Source: Bradyrhizobium sp. NAS96.2
Lineage (GTDB): Bacteria > Pseudomonadota > Alphaproteobacteria > Rhizobiales > Xanthobacteraceae
Assembly: GCF_001908235.1 (NCBI RefSeq)
Contig: NZ_LGHK01000022.1
Span: 1 to 64,000, forward strand
Reading direction: 5' to 3'
Length of the DNA stretch: 64,000 nt
The notes beneath the pieces were generated by a model. That model saw only the letters and a program-made list of their open reading frames with translations. It was not told where the DNA came from and made no database searches. Positions 54,285-63,538 of this stretch are shown piece after piece. A program made the translations under genes and the position numbers. Numbering within the stretch: the stretch's first letter is position 1; each line of letters begins with the position of its first letter.

Positions 54285-55954
54285 GCTGCGAATCTTCCGG
54301 GAAGGCATCGATCAATATCTGCAGCCATTAACCTGCGCCCATCTATTTTTGGTGCGCTTCCGATTCGTTCGGATGAAGGCAGCGAGGCGCATGCTGCGAC
54401 CGGATGTCCGGCATGACCGAACCAGTGCCACACGGCTTCTGTTATCCTGGGCATCAGCGGCCAAGCCAGTATGCTGAACCCCATCAGCCATGTGTAAGCG
54501 GTCTGATCGTCCGGAATGCCATCAAGATAGTTGAGCCATTCGATCACCGGTCTGGACGCTTGCGATACTCGCAGATGCTCAAGAGAAAGGGAGGCGCACT
54601 GTTGCTCGTAGAGCCTGTCCAGCGCGATCATCATCGCGTCATTTACGTAACACCCGCTGAACGCCGGCATCGCGTTTATGGCGTCCGTGCATCGGCTGAT
54701 GGCTGCAGAATTTTCATCGAAAATTGCATTGTATCGATCAATAAATTGCTCCGGGACCAGATCGGTTCTCGCTTCTTCCGGGCAGATTTCCGACAGACAC
54801 AATCTGAGAACGTCGATGGAGATACCTGGAATTCGAGCGATTTCACCCGCCCAGATCACGTGGCCGCGACTCGTGGAGAATTTCGATCCATTCAGTTGAA
54901 GGAAGTAATTGAAAAAAATTCGATCAAATCGGCGAAATGACTCTTGCCCCAACGCGCACCCAGTAACTCCGACGAGCATCGGTATAGTATTATCGATACC
55001 GGTCGCGCCGATTAGGAAAGTATCGGAATCGCGGGCAAAGGGACTGGTCGCACCGGAGCCATCTGAGTCTTTCTGCCCGCAATAGAGGGAATGAGCGTAG
55101 AGTAACGAGGAGTAGCTAAACAGTATCTGACGGGTATTGAACTGCGGCGAATTCCAAGCCAGCCCATGCAGACCTGGTACGGTCAGCCGCATTTGCTGTC
55201 CTTTGCGTGCGACATAGCGCATTCCAATGTCCAGAAAGCCAGTTTCGATAGCCGCGTCGCCCCACGCTCGGAGGAGCTGGTCATTTTGAGAAATTGAAAG
55301 GAAGGCAGAAATGTTGTCTGTCCATTCTTGGATCCGCCCTCGCCTCGACACCGGATTCAAGGCTTCGTCAGGCTCGAAATGGTGTCCACACTGTTCGCAG
55401 AAGAAGCTCCCGGCAGCTGCTTCGCACACTGGGCAGGTCGCACCGAACCAGCCTCCAATGCAGAAACGCTCTTCTGGTGACATGACAGCAGAGCTTGCAT
55501 CGTCCACGGGTAAGCGCGCTGCGCGAAACTCCAGCGAGCCCGCCGCGGATAAGGCATCCATGAGCGCGTTGCTAACATCTGAAAACCGCTGCAGATTTTT
55601 GCCATAGGCGGGATCATCGAAATGATCGAAAGTGATATCTAGTGAGGCGAGATCCTCGACGATCCCAATATGGCAGCCATGGGCCAAGTCCGATGGGTCA
55701 ATGTTCTCGCGCGCCGCTCGGACCAGGACATGGTTCTCGAAGCCGTCGGTCGTCAGCCCGGAGCGGACATTATGGCCCGCCCTCTTCAGGTGTTTTTGTA
55801 CGATATCCATTCTGAGAAATGGCCCGGCAGCATGACCAAGATGTGCCCTGCCATTGGCTGTCAAGTTGACGGGGGAGATGTACACATCGATAGGGTGCAC
55901 GTTCGCCACATTCAGCGGCGTGATAGTTGGGCTGCTTCTCATATCTGCACGCAT
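54281..55954 (-). CDS. MetRS-like class I adenylating enzyme, hydrazine-synthetase-like
   Basis: This 557-residue protein is read from the ATG at 55954 (55942 is possible; the frame is open to 56248 but extends past the predicted transcription start). It has the class I synthetase fold with HIGH motif HLGH (38-41), a MetRS zinc knuckle of Cys174, Cys177, Cys186 and Cys189, and a KMSKS-like KFSTS (358-362). It lacks a clear tRNA anticodon domain of normal size. In hydrazine synthetases this domain activates glycine as an adenylate, feeding a cupin partner. It is the first gene of the operon. A true tRNA synthetase is unlikely in this context. Confidence 0.82.
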   Translation of the reverse strand: MRADMRSSPTITPLNVANVHPIDVYISPVNLTANGRAHLGHAAGPFLRMDIVQKHLKRAGHNVRSGLTTDGFENHVLVRAARENIDPSDLAHGCHIGIVEDLASLDITFDHFDDPAYGKNLQRFSDVSNALMDALSAAGSLEFRAARLPVDDASSAVMSPEERFCIGGWFGATCPVCEAAAGSFFCEQCGHHFEPDEALNPVSRRGRIQEWTDNISAFLSISQNDQLLRAWGDAAIETGFLDIGMRYVARKGQQMRLTVPGLHGLAWNSPQFNTRQILFSYSSLLYAHSLYCGQKDSDGSGATSPFARDSDTFLIGATGIDNTIPMLVGVTGCALGQESFRRFDRIFFNYFLQLNGSKFSTSRGHVIWAGEIARIPGISIDVLRLCLSEICPEEARTDLVPEQFIDRYNAIFDENSAAISRCTDAINAMPAFSGCYVNDAMMIALDRLYEQQCASLSLEHLRVSQASRPVIEWLNYLDGIPDDQTAYTWLMGFSILAWPLMPRITEAVWHWFGHAGHPVAACASLPSSERIGSAPKIDGRRLMAADIDRCLPGRFAA

Positions 55955-56069
55955 TTCGTCCGCTTCACGTGCCGCTCCACCTAGCTCGCAACATACCCAG
56001 CCTCTGCGCCTCTGCTTATGAAGCGGTCTAATCGCTCTCGGCAACCGATCGATGATGACGTCATGGAGA

Positions 56070-56085
56070 AGCAAGCGGCACGCCA
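56070..56085 (-). promoter_or_regulatory. Candidate sigma54 promoter of the hydrazine-type operon
   Basis: The minus strand reads TGGCGTGCCGCTTGCT, matching TGGCACG-N4-TTGCW at 10 of 12 positions with exact spacing. Transcription would begin near 56059, 105 nt before the first gene. A TGT-N12-ACA lies further upstream, but no exact TGT-N10-ACA NifA site was found. Confidence 0.5.
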
Positions 56086-56449
56086 ACTGAAAATTGCTGA
56101 TTCTGCGTTTGTCTCTGCCCGCGTTACGTCGACTATCCGACATTTGGTCACGAACCTGACAAGCAGTCCGGCTAGCCGGTGAGCCGGATGCTCGCGCTGC
56201 TCTCTTCGAACTGCGACCCTGTTTCTTCATCCGAACATCAAAACTCATCCTGGCGCGGTTCTATTGCGTCTCAGGCCTACTCCCGTGTGGAGGCAGCAAC
56301 CAATGCACGGCCAATAGGACGGGAAGCTGGCTCGAAGCGCGTCGACGCAAGGCATCCAACCGTATCCCGGAGGGTTCCTCTGCCGGAGCCTCCTTGTGCT
56401 TGCTATCGAAATCCAGGCCTATTGATGGTGTCCGGCTCTGCTTCCGTAC

Positions 56450-57038
56450 GGGCATAATCCATCAGACAAACCGTGTCCGGGCTGCCCTATCTGTCGTGTC
56501 GCTCGTCGGAATAGGGATGAGGTCCTTCCCATCTTCCTGACCAGTTGCACGAAGGCGAACTTGCTGGTGCGATCGATTGCGACGTAGAGGTAGAGCTTGC
56601 CTTCGGCAGTCTGGAGCTCAGCGATGTCGATGTGGAAATAGCCGATCGGATAAGCCCTGAACTTTTTCTTCGAAGGCTTGCCGCCTTCGACCTCCGGCAA
56701 TCGGCTGATGCCGTGGCGCTGGAGGCAGCGGTGCAGGGATGATCGCGTCAGATGCGGGATGGTCGGCTGCAGGGCATAGAGGCAATCGTCGAGTGCAGCA
56801 GCGTATGCCGCCGGAAAGCGATGATGATCGCCTCCTCCTCGATGGAAAGGACTGTCGACTTGGCTTCCTTGGGGCCTGTCGAACGATCGGCGACGGTCTC
56901 GCGCTGCTTCCACTTCGCGACAGTCTTCTGGTTGATCCCGTAGCGCTTGGCGCGCGCCCTCAGGCTCTCTTGACTATTTTGTATTGCTCGACGGACTGCC
57001 TCCGTCGTGGTGGCGTAGCCGTGTAAAACTTGTCCCAT
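56450..57038 (-). mobile_element. IS481-type transposase pseudogene
   Basis: The N-terminal HTH (TTEAVRRAIQNSQESLRARA, KRYGINQKTVAKWKQRE) is in one frame from 57038. The catalytic part (RCLQRHGISRLPEVEGGKPS, YFHIDIAELQTAEGKLYLYV, AIDRTSKFAFVQLV) continues in another frame after a frameshift near 56800. The C-terminal third is missing, so the element is inactive. Nothing is recognised between 57039 and 57482. Confidence 0.75.
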
Positions 57039-57482
57039 AGCGCATCCTTCGAGTCGTGCGACAAGAATGCACCATCAAAGCTTGGGACTAAACACCTAGC
57101 ACTACTTTGGCAGAATTTGTTTGCGCCAGTGTTCTTCAAGGATTTGTTTTCGGCAGTGTGGATACCGTTGCGACGGCGGCCGAAGGACGAGATTGACGAT
57201 GGCGTGACGTACGGCGGGCATTGGCTCTCACGCTCACTGTATTGCCCTCTCCTCACCGAGGCCCAAAGCCCGTTGAGAGCAAGCGTGTTGGCCGTTCCTT
57301 GTTACTGCCCCCACACGGATTGACGTGGTCGTCGCTCTGCACATTGCGGCTGATGATCGGCACGGTCGTGGCGACACCAGACTTGTGCTGCCGCTGCTAC
57401 TGCTGGTCATGAGGCTCGTCGACGTCCCCCCTCTGGGTTGCTGATGCTGGCGCCGGCAGGGCATCGGCCCGCAATTCGCCGG

Positions 57483-58631
57483 TCATTTAGGGCGGGGCTG
57501 AGAGGCTTCCCCGTCGGTGAGCCTTTCTGCAAGATCGTAGCCGGCGGGGTCGGAGCCGAGCTCGGCTACCCCCTTGGCTAATTCGGTTCGGAGCGAACTC
57601 TGGAAGTCATCGTCATAGGTCGCGATGCTTGTGCGGATCGCCGCTCTCCACTGATCGCCGCGATCCCAAGCTTCCGTAAAGGCAGAAGCAATATCGGCAT
57701 GCTGCCGGTTCGTGATCATCGCTTCGATGATCGATCTGGCCTGAAGCCGATCCTTGGCGCTCTTTGCGGTTGCATCGCGATCCTCCTTCCGGCGGGACCC
57801 GACGATGAGCTTGTGGATGGCGTATCGTTCCGGCGATGGGACAAGGACCGGCACGCCAGCCCCATGCAGCAGCACCGCGCGGATGGGCTGATAGATCAGG
57901 TAATCGAGGAAGCGGAGCGGAGACGCCGCCGCCCCGCCCAGCGCCGGCATCGGGACCGGCTTTCCTGCCTGGTCGTCGGACCACTGGTTCGGCGTCAGGA
58001 ACTCGACGTTGAAGTTGCCCCTCGATACGTATCGGGTGGAGACCCTGCCGTCGGCCTGGCTCGGAACCTCGCGAAACGTCGGGTCGACTTGGCGAAGCAC
58101 GTCAAGGATGGGTGGCATGGAGTCCTTGATAGCCACCGAGATTTCGTGGAATTGCGCAAAGTCGGCGTCGCCAGTCTGCATGGCGGCCGCCTCAAGGCGT
58201 CGACCAAGCACAGCGGCATAGCACTGGTACGCAACGGTGCCGACGAGCACTCCCCGCAAGCGAAAGAAGCCAGCCTTCGCTAGCCCCTCCACGACCTGGC
58301 CCGCGATCGGCAGAGGACGCGGCAGATAGGCTTCACGGATCAACGTGGAGACGAGACGGCGACGTCCTTTCAGGTCGGCCTTCAGATCCTTGAACGCCTC
58401 GACCCTCTTGGTGATCTCGGGATCGTCCACGGGACCGACATAGCGGCGATGTTGGCCGCCGCCCTCGGGTTTGGGCGTGTCGAAATACCAGTATTTCTTG
58501 CCCTTGACCTCGACAGCCACGAACCGTCCGTTCGAGGAAAACTCCGAGGTGAAGCTCTCGTCGAGGCTGCGCTGGACCAGTTCGGAATAGAGCGTTTGGT
58601 AGGCAACATCCAGGCCGTGGTTCGCCGGCAT
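57483..58631 (-). CDS. GSU2403-family nucleotidyltransferase-fold protein
   Basis: This 382-residue protein of the GSU2403 nucleotidyltransferase group has an N-terminal region with EVKGKKYWYFDTPKPEGG-like sequence, then a nucleotidyltransferase core with RGVLVGTVAYQCYAAVLG and the paired acidic GDADFAQ. A C-terminal helical part with PSPERYAIHKLIVGSRR follows. The family is of unknown function and often occurs with DNA-mobility or defence genes. The start at 58631 lies only 12 bp from a long AT-rich palindrome, implying tight repression. Confidence 0.78.
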   Translation of the reverse strand: MPANHGLDVAYQTLYSELVQRSLDESFTSEFSSNGRFVAVEVKGKKYWYFDTPKPEGGGQHRRYVGPVDDPEITKRVEAFKDLKADLKGRRRLVSTLIREAYLPRPLPIAGQVVEGLAKAGFFRLRGVLVGTVAYQCYAAVLGRRLEAAAMQTGDADFAQFHEISVAIKDSMPPILDVLRQVDPTFREVPSQADGRVSTRYVSRGNFNVEFLTPNQWSDDQAGKPVPMPALGGAAASPLRFLDYLIYQPIRAVLLHGAGVPVLVPSPERYAIHKLIVGSRRKEDRDATAKSAKDRLQARSIIEAMITNRQHADIASAFTEAWDRGDQWRAAIRTSIATYDDDFQSSLRTELAKGVAELGSDPAGYDLAERLTDGEASQPRPK

Positions 58632-58642
58632 ATCGGAACCTC

Positions 58643-58672
58643 GTTATACTATTTTTTCAAAAATAGTATAAC
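58643..58672. promoter_or_regulatory. AT-rich palindromic operator
   Basis: Arms GTTATACTATTTTT and AAAAATAGTATAAC are perfect 14-bp inverted repeats around TC. The palindrome sits over the expected promoter of the GSU2403 gene and contains a TATACT -10-like hexamer. Confidence 0.65.
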
Positions 58673-58696
58673 TCTCGGAACTTCGGCACAAGTCCG

Positions 58697-58725
58697 CTAT
58701 ATTATTCTCGCTAAAATAGTATAAC
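58697..58725. promoter_or_regulatory. Second, imperfect copy of the AT-rich operator
   Basis: CTATATTATT and AAAATAGTATAAC form an imperfect inverted repeat of the same half-site, 24 bp from the first. The two together suggest cooperative binding of one repressor. The stretch 58732-59362 has no supported gene. Confidence 0.5.
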
Positions 58726-59362
58726 TTGTTTTAATTTCAGTATCTTAATGAGACAACGCGCAGTTTTCGCGCACGCTTCGCCAAAAGGAAATGAAAATCA
58801 CCTGCCCTGTCCCGGGATGATCTGGACGAACTCAGGTTCGGGAAATAACGCGTGTGGATCCGAGCGCAAGACATCACCCACCTCTTTTGTACCCGGAGTC
58901 ATACGGTGCCCGATGACACAATTCCTTGGCCCGCTCCATGCACTCTCATGGGAGCCAGGATTTTGCCACGTCCTTCCTGGGGCCGGACCAACGCCGCATC
59001 GCATGTATTTCAAGCGAGCGGCGTTGTTGTTTAAAGACCAACGAAAATGACCAATCCCGACTGTCCTAATTTGGCGGAGCGAGTGTCCTAACCAGGACAG
59101 CACCCGAGAGACGCCGATCTCAACGCTGCGTCCACCCGTCGCTCCCTCCGATGCGACGGCGGAATCACGACGCGCGATTCGACGGAATCTTGAGGGTTCT
59201 GTGAGGTCGCGTGGCAGGCGAACGCCTTGCGCCACTTCGAGTGCCATGTTGCTGCTGTTTACCTTCCGAACACCACGCCGAAGGGCGAGCGGCGGCGGCC
59301 TGAGTGATCACGGATATTCTCCCACTGGCGCGGCGGCGGTCTCGACCATCACGACATCGCGC

Positions 59363-59767
59363 TCATCCGCCAAACAACATTGCAGCTTCAGATGGGCCAA
59401 GCCCAATGATGCCTACAAAGCTCGGCGGCGGCATCGGAATGTCTCGATGAGTTGGCTTCCAGAGATGCAGGCAGTACCGGCTGTTGTTCACGTACCGCGA
59501 ATGAGGCGGATGCAGCTGCATCGCGCATTCCTCTTCATCCCAGAATAGGTCTTTGACAAAGGACATCTCGTCCCAGTTCGGGCACCGCCGCGTGGTCGAG
59601 ACGGACACTTGCTCCCAGCCTGGGCGTACAAGTCCGCTGATCTTGAGCTCGCAGCCGCAAGGCCCTTGTACGAAGAATAGGCCACAAGGACCTGATCCCG
59701 GAGCGCTAGCGAACCGGCCATGTCGCACTCGGCCCGCCTCCAGTTTCTCTAATATCTGCGAACGCAC
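59363..59767 (-). CDS. DUF7694-like small protein, phage-associated type
   Basis: This 134-residue protein contains RRCPNWDEMSFVKDLFWDEE, then MQLHPPHSRYVN and YCLHLWKP, the pattern of DUF7694, which is common in prophages and integrated elements. It starts at a GTG overlapping the end of the ORF upstream. No other phage genes are present, so it is probably a leftover. Confidence 0.55.
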   Translation of the reverse strand: MRSQILEKLEAGRVRHGRFASAPGSGPCGLFFVQGPCGCELKISGLVRPGWEQVSVSTTRRCPNWDEMSFVKDLFWDEEECAMQLHPPHSRYVNNSRYCLHLWKPTHRDIPMPPPSFVGIIGLGPSEAAMLFGG

Positions 59768-59940
59768 TCCCCCTCCTTTGCCTCGCGAATAGCCTTGAAA
59801 TCGACGTAAATGACGTTATCACGCGACTCACTGAGCGGCGCCATCTGAGCCTTCGACACAGCGTTCCGGCACCATTCTCTAGTTTGAATTATCTGCCGCA
59901 TTTCGAACAATCTGCTGAGCAGGCCGCAGATGTCGATCAT
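59749..59940 (-). CDS. Small unknown ORF coupled to the DUF7694-like gene
   Basis: This ORF of 63 codons, read from the ATG 59940 (open to 59997), has MIDICGLLSRLFEMRQ and NVIYVDFKAIREAKEG. It overlaps the next gene by 19 bp. The family is not recognised. The region 59998-60997 has no gene I can support. Confidence 0.4.
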   Translation of the reverse strand: MIDICGLLSRLFEMRQIIQTREWCRNAVSKAQMAPLSESRDNVIYVDFKAIREAKEGECVRRY

Positions 59941-60997
59941 CCCTTGTCCTCCACTGCACCCCTTCGCACTATCCATGCCCTTCTTTCGGCGATCCACCGA
60001 AGGGGTGTCAGCGGCACGGCTGGGCAGCGCATGCCCAATCCATCATCGCCGGATCGCGCGCAACAGCTCCCGCTTGCATCAGCTCGCGAGAGCCTCGTCG
60101 GCCTGCCCTTCGTGGCTTCAACATCCAGGCTCTCCTCTCTTTCGCCCCGCGCGACTTCGTCCCAGCCTGCCGCACGACGCATGACTTGGTCCCCGCGATT
60201 GGCAGGGATTGCCCAACTGTTTCGAACACCCGCGCGCCGAAGAGGGCTTCTGCCGTTCCTCTGCCAGCCAGTTCGGATGAACCCTGAACGTCTCGGTCAT
60301 GAGCGAGCCTCATGCGAATAGCTCGGAGCAATTGATTATTGTTCATCGATAGCGGCTAGGCTGGCGTGAAAGCGAGCCTCCGCCCGGGCGCGGCAGCGGA
60401 CGAGCGCGGCGGTCACTTGCGCCGCTTGCTAACCGTCGCTTATTGCTGCACGCATTCATGTTCGTGGGAATGCTTCAGCACATGAGGTAGCTGCGTCACC
60501 ACATTTGTTGATCGCTGATGCGTCGACAATCGGTATGCTCAATATGATTGCATCGACGATTTTTCGTCAGTGTGTTCTCCATTATTACTGGTGAACCACC
60601 TAGCGGCTTCAGCGATTGAGGACCCCCAAAGGCGACGTTGTCCAATACTGGCTCTCCACTTAGCATTTTCAGCCCTCGCTGCTCGCCGCAGCCTGTAACA
60701 ATGCCAATGAGTCATCTATGTGGCCACATCAACCAAGTTTGCGTTGAGCAGGATCGAACTCGCATTCGCCGCCGCGACCGGTCTCTGGCTAATAGGTGAC
60801 TCGGCTCGCGCTGAGTCGGCCCGTGCACCGGTATGCTAGAGACGCCGGCCATCTGACCCGACGAAAACCGTATGCTCCGTCGCGTTTGACAGCTCCGTCG
60901 CTGCGTCTTCAAGTGGGGTTACGATTCAATGAACGCGACTATTGAAACGGGTCTGAGAACTTCGTGAGGTCGCCGTCGTAACCTTGCTCAAGGGACT

Positions 60998-62320
60998 TCA
61001 CTCGCCCGCCACTGAGGATACGTTGTCGTGCTTGAGGTGCCGCTTTCGAACATTGTAACTCACAATCCAGATCACGCCGACCGCGATTGGTACGGAGATT
61101 GCGGTTAGAATAGAGGGATCTACACGCAGTCCGACGTCTTGCGCCCCCTTGGCGAGGTAGCCGAACAGGCTGACTACATAGTATCCTATCGCCGCGACCG
61201 ATAATCCCTCGACCGTGAACTGCAGCCGAAGTTGCTGTCTCGTACGCTCGCTAATTGCGTGCAGAAGGTCACGATTCTGCCGCTCGATCTCGACATCGAC
61301 GCGGGTTCGCAACAGATCGGCCGTCCGTGCCAGCTTCACCGACAGGCTCGCCTGACGGTCCTCCACTGTCGCGCAGGTCCGCATCGCTGGCGCCATGCGG
61401 CGTGCCAGAAAGGACGACCAGGTCGGATACCCCGCGACATCGCTGCCTTCAATGATGGACAGTCGCGATTGGACCAGCTCATTGTAGGCCCTACTGGCGC
61501 CAAAGCGAAACAGGCTGCCCGTCGCGCCTCTTTCGAATGAGGCGGCCAGCGCCGTCAGTTCGGCAAGCAGATGGTTGTTGAATTGCAGCCCCTCTGAGCC
61601 CTGCATTTCTTCCAGCGCCTCAACAAGACGGCGATCGATGCGATCGACGGACGGCGCAAGCTCAACGGCCGCCGACAGGCCAAGCAGCGCCAAAGGACGG
61701 TAGGTCTCGATTTCGAGGACCCGCTGGACCAACGCACCGAGATCATGCGGCGTTAACCCGAGGTCGCAGACAAGGATCCTGGAGAAGCCGCTTGCGTCCA
61801 CGCGAAAGTCTGAGGCCACAACGCCCGTGGCCCCCTTTGTGGCAACCATGGCGAGGCTACCCTTGTCAAAAAGCTGTTCAGCACGTTTGATCGGCGAGGT
61901 GCCCTGCTCCACTTCCAACTTGTTTGCGACCAGTAATGGTCCGGCTTGGCGCAAGGCGCGGATCAGCGATTGAACAGTATCATCGACATCGTCGAATGGG
62001 CGAGCGGGACCATTTGCGGTACTCCAGATCCAGGTGAATGTCGCAAATTCCGAATGCTGCTCCCATCGTAACAGAGCGGGCCCGACCACGACCTGATGAT
62101 GTTTCGCCGACGGTTCGGGCGGTGGGAGGTTGTGCTGCTGGCAGAAATCGACAAAGCGGTGGCGATCGCTGGTGGCCGCTTCGCTCTGCGCAAGAAAGGC
62201 GAAGTGAATCACGCTGAATGGCGAGACAAGGCGCATGAACGGCCGCGCGTGCACTTCATTGAGCACGGCGTCGCGTTGCGGATGCAGCTCGAAGGTTCGC
62301 AAGTCCAATTCATTGAACAT
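60998..62320 (-). CDS. DUF3422 family membrane protein
   Basis: This 440-residue protein has the DUF3422 pattern: HPQRDAVLNEVHARPFM at the start, FTWIWSTANGPARPF, a long central part, RTRVDVEIERQNRDLL coiled segment, and two C-terminal membrane helices (GLSVAAIGYYVVSLFGYLA and ILTAISVPIAVGVIWIVSY). The function is unknown; the family is widespread in alphaproteobacteria. It is a single gene. The region 62321-63361 holds no supported gene. Confidence 0.85.
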   Translation of the reverse strand: MFNELDLRTFELHPQRDAVLNEVHARPFMRLVSPFSVIHFAFLAQSEAATSDRHRFVDFCQQHNLPPPEPSAKHHQVVVGPALLRWEQHSEFATFTWIWSTANGPARPFDDVDDTVQSLIRALRQAGPLLVANKLEVEQGTSPIKRAEQLFDKGSLAMVATKGATGVVASDFRVDASGFSRILVCDLGLTPHDLGALVQRVLEIETYRPLALLGLSAAVELAPSVDRIDRRLVEALEEMQGSEGLQFNNHLLAELTALAASFERGATGSLFRFGASRAYNELVQSRLSIIEGSDVAGYPTWSSFLARRMAPAMRTCATVEDRQASLSVKLARTADLLRTRVDVEIERQNRDLLHAISERTRQQLRLQFTVEGLSVAAIGYYVVSLFGYLAKGAQDVGLRVDPSILTAISVPIAVGVIWIVSYNVRKRHLKHDNVSSVAGE

Positions 62321-63361
62321 GTATTGACGCCCTCGCTTCTAAAGGAGCAAGCAACAGCGAGCCTCGACACGAGCGGCTTTGGCGATACGGGAAACGGGCG
62401 CACGCACGGCCGCAAATCGAAATGACGTCAACGATCAATACAGAGGCCACCTTCAGCTCGAGACAGAGCCTTGGCGAGAACACGATCAAGGCTAGCAAAT
62501 TGAGACCGAGCCGCATACTGCATTGCCGATCGACGCGTCGAGGCTGACCCCCATCCTGTTGCAGCGCCATCTTGCTGGCGCGCGAAAGCGGTGCAGGATT
62601 TGGGCCAGCGCTGAAGCAGCGGACACTCGTTTTCTTTGCATTGTGGATTTCTAAGATGTCGGCGGCGTGGTTTCCGGCGTGACGTCACGCTGCTTTTGAC
62701 CGCAGCGCGCGTGGTGTGTACAGCTTACGGAGCTGCCTGCTTGAGCAAGCTAACCGCGTCTAGCCATTGCCAAGGCCTCGGAAATTCCGACAAGAGGAGG
62801 CTTGCAACAGGATGCTGAATATCTGACGAAAGAAAAACTGACGTGAGGTTTGGAGCAACACCGCGCGCTGCGATCCCCGCCGACTGTTCCCGGCGCCAGC
62901 CGGCAAAAGTCACAGCGTCTGATGATTGCAAACCAATCGAGCGGACTGCTCGATGACCGACGGGCCAGACGCCTCCTCAACGTTTGGCGACCTTGGGCGG
63001 GATGGGCCGCGAAACAGCGTACCGGCAGATAAGCACTTTTCAAGCAACGCCCCGTACGGCTGCTGGAGCCGGCTGCCTTGTACCGGCCATGACCGGTTGA
63101 AGACGTCGATGTAAGGAACCCGACGTCTTCCTCAACCAGCGCCGGCAAACATGGCTTTCCCATCTTAGGCGACGCGCAGCAGTTCTCGCAGATGGCATGC
63201 CGATTGCTCAGGATGGAAAACGTTCGAGCCGAGAGGCGGTATGCCGCTGTCCTTTAGCCATGATCGCCGGCATCGAGCAGATGTTCGTCCGGTTTGGTGA
63301 CTTCATTTGCAATAACCCTAGCCCGGCTCTCCCGACTAGCGCAGTGCAAGAAGGTGTATGG

Positions 63362-63538
63362 ATGACACATTGGCGCGCTTCAAAACAAGCCATGTTCGAG
63401 AATGACAAAGCCCCTCGCACGCCAGAGCCTCGCGCTCCACAGCCGCAGAGAGCCTGGAACTTCTGGCCGCTTGCTGCGCTTCTCCTTAATGCGCTCCTTT
63501 GGGCCGGGATCTGCTGGCTCGTCGTGGCATTATCGTGA
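63362..63538 (+). CDS. Small single-helix membrane protein
   Basis: This 58-residue protein has a Pro/Glu/Arg-rich N-terminal half and one C-terminal membrane helix (WPLAALLLNALLWAGICWLV). The ATG at 63362 follows a GGTG; an internal ATG at 63392 is possible. No family is recognised. The remaining 63539-64000 shows nothing definite. Confidence 0.45.
   Translation: MTHWRASKQAMFENDKAPRTPEPRAPQPQRAWNFWPLAALLLNALLWAGICWLVVALS

Noticed and set aside
56150..56180. tts box upstream of the MetRS-like gene
   Set aside because: Only about 9 of 17 core positions match, near chance level.
48327..56248. Siderophore or rhizobitoxine biosynthesis as explanation of the operon
   Set aside because: There is no NIS/NRPS synthetase, acetyltransferase or TonB receptor with the N-hydroxylase, and no RtxA/RtxC-like PLP enzymes; the cupin and MetRS genes fit a hydrazine pathway better.
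54281..56248. Housekeeping methionyl-tRNA synthetase
   Set aside because: Core motifs are divergent (KFSTS), the C-terminal part is short, and the gene is embedded in a biosynthetic operon with an exporter.
60008..60346. 112-codon minus-strand ORF
   Set aside because: Its composition is Arg/Ala-rich without domains, typical of a chance frame in high-GC DNA.
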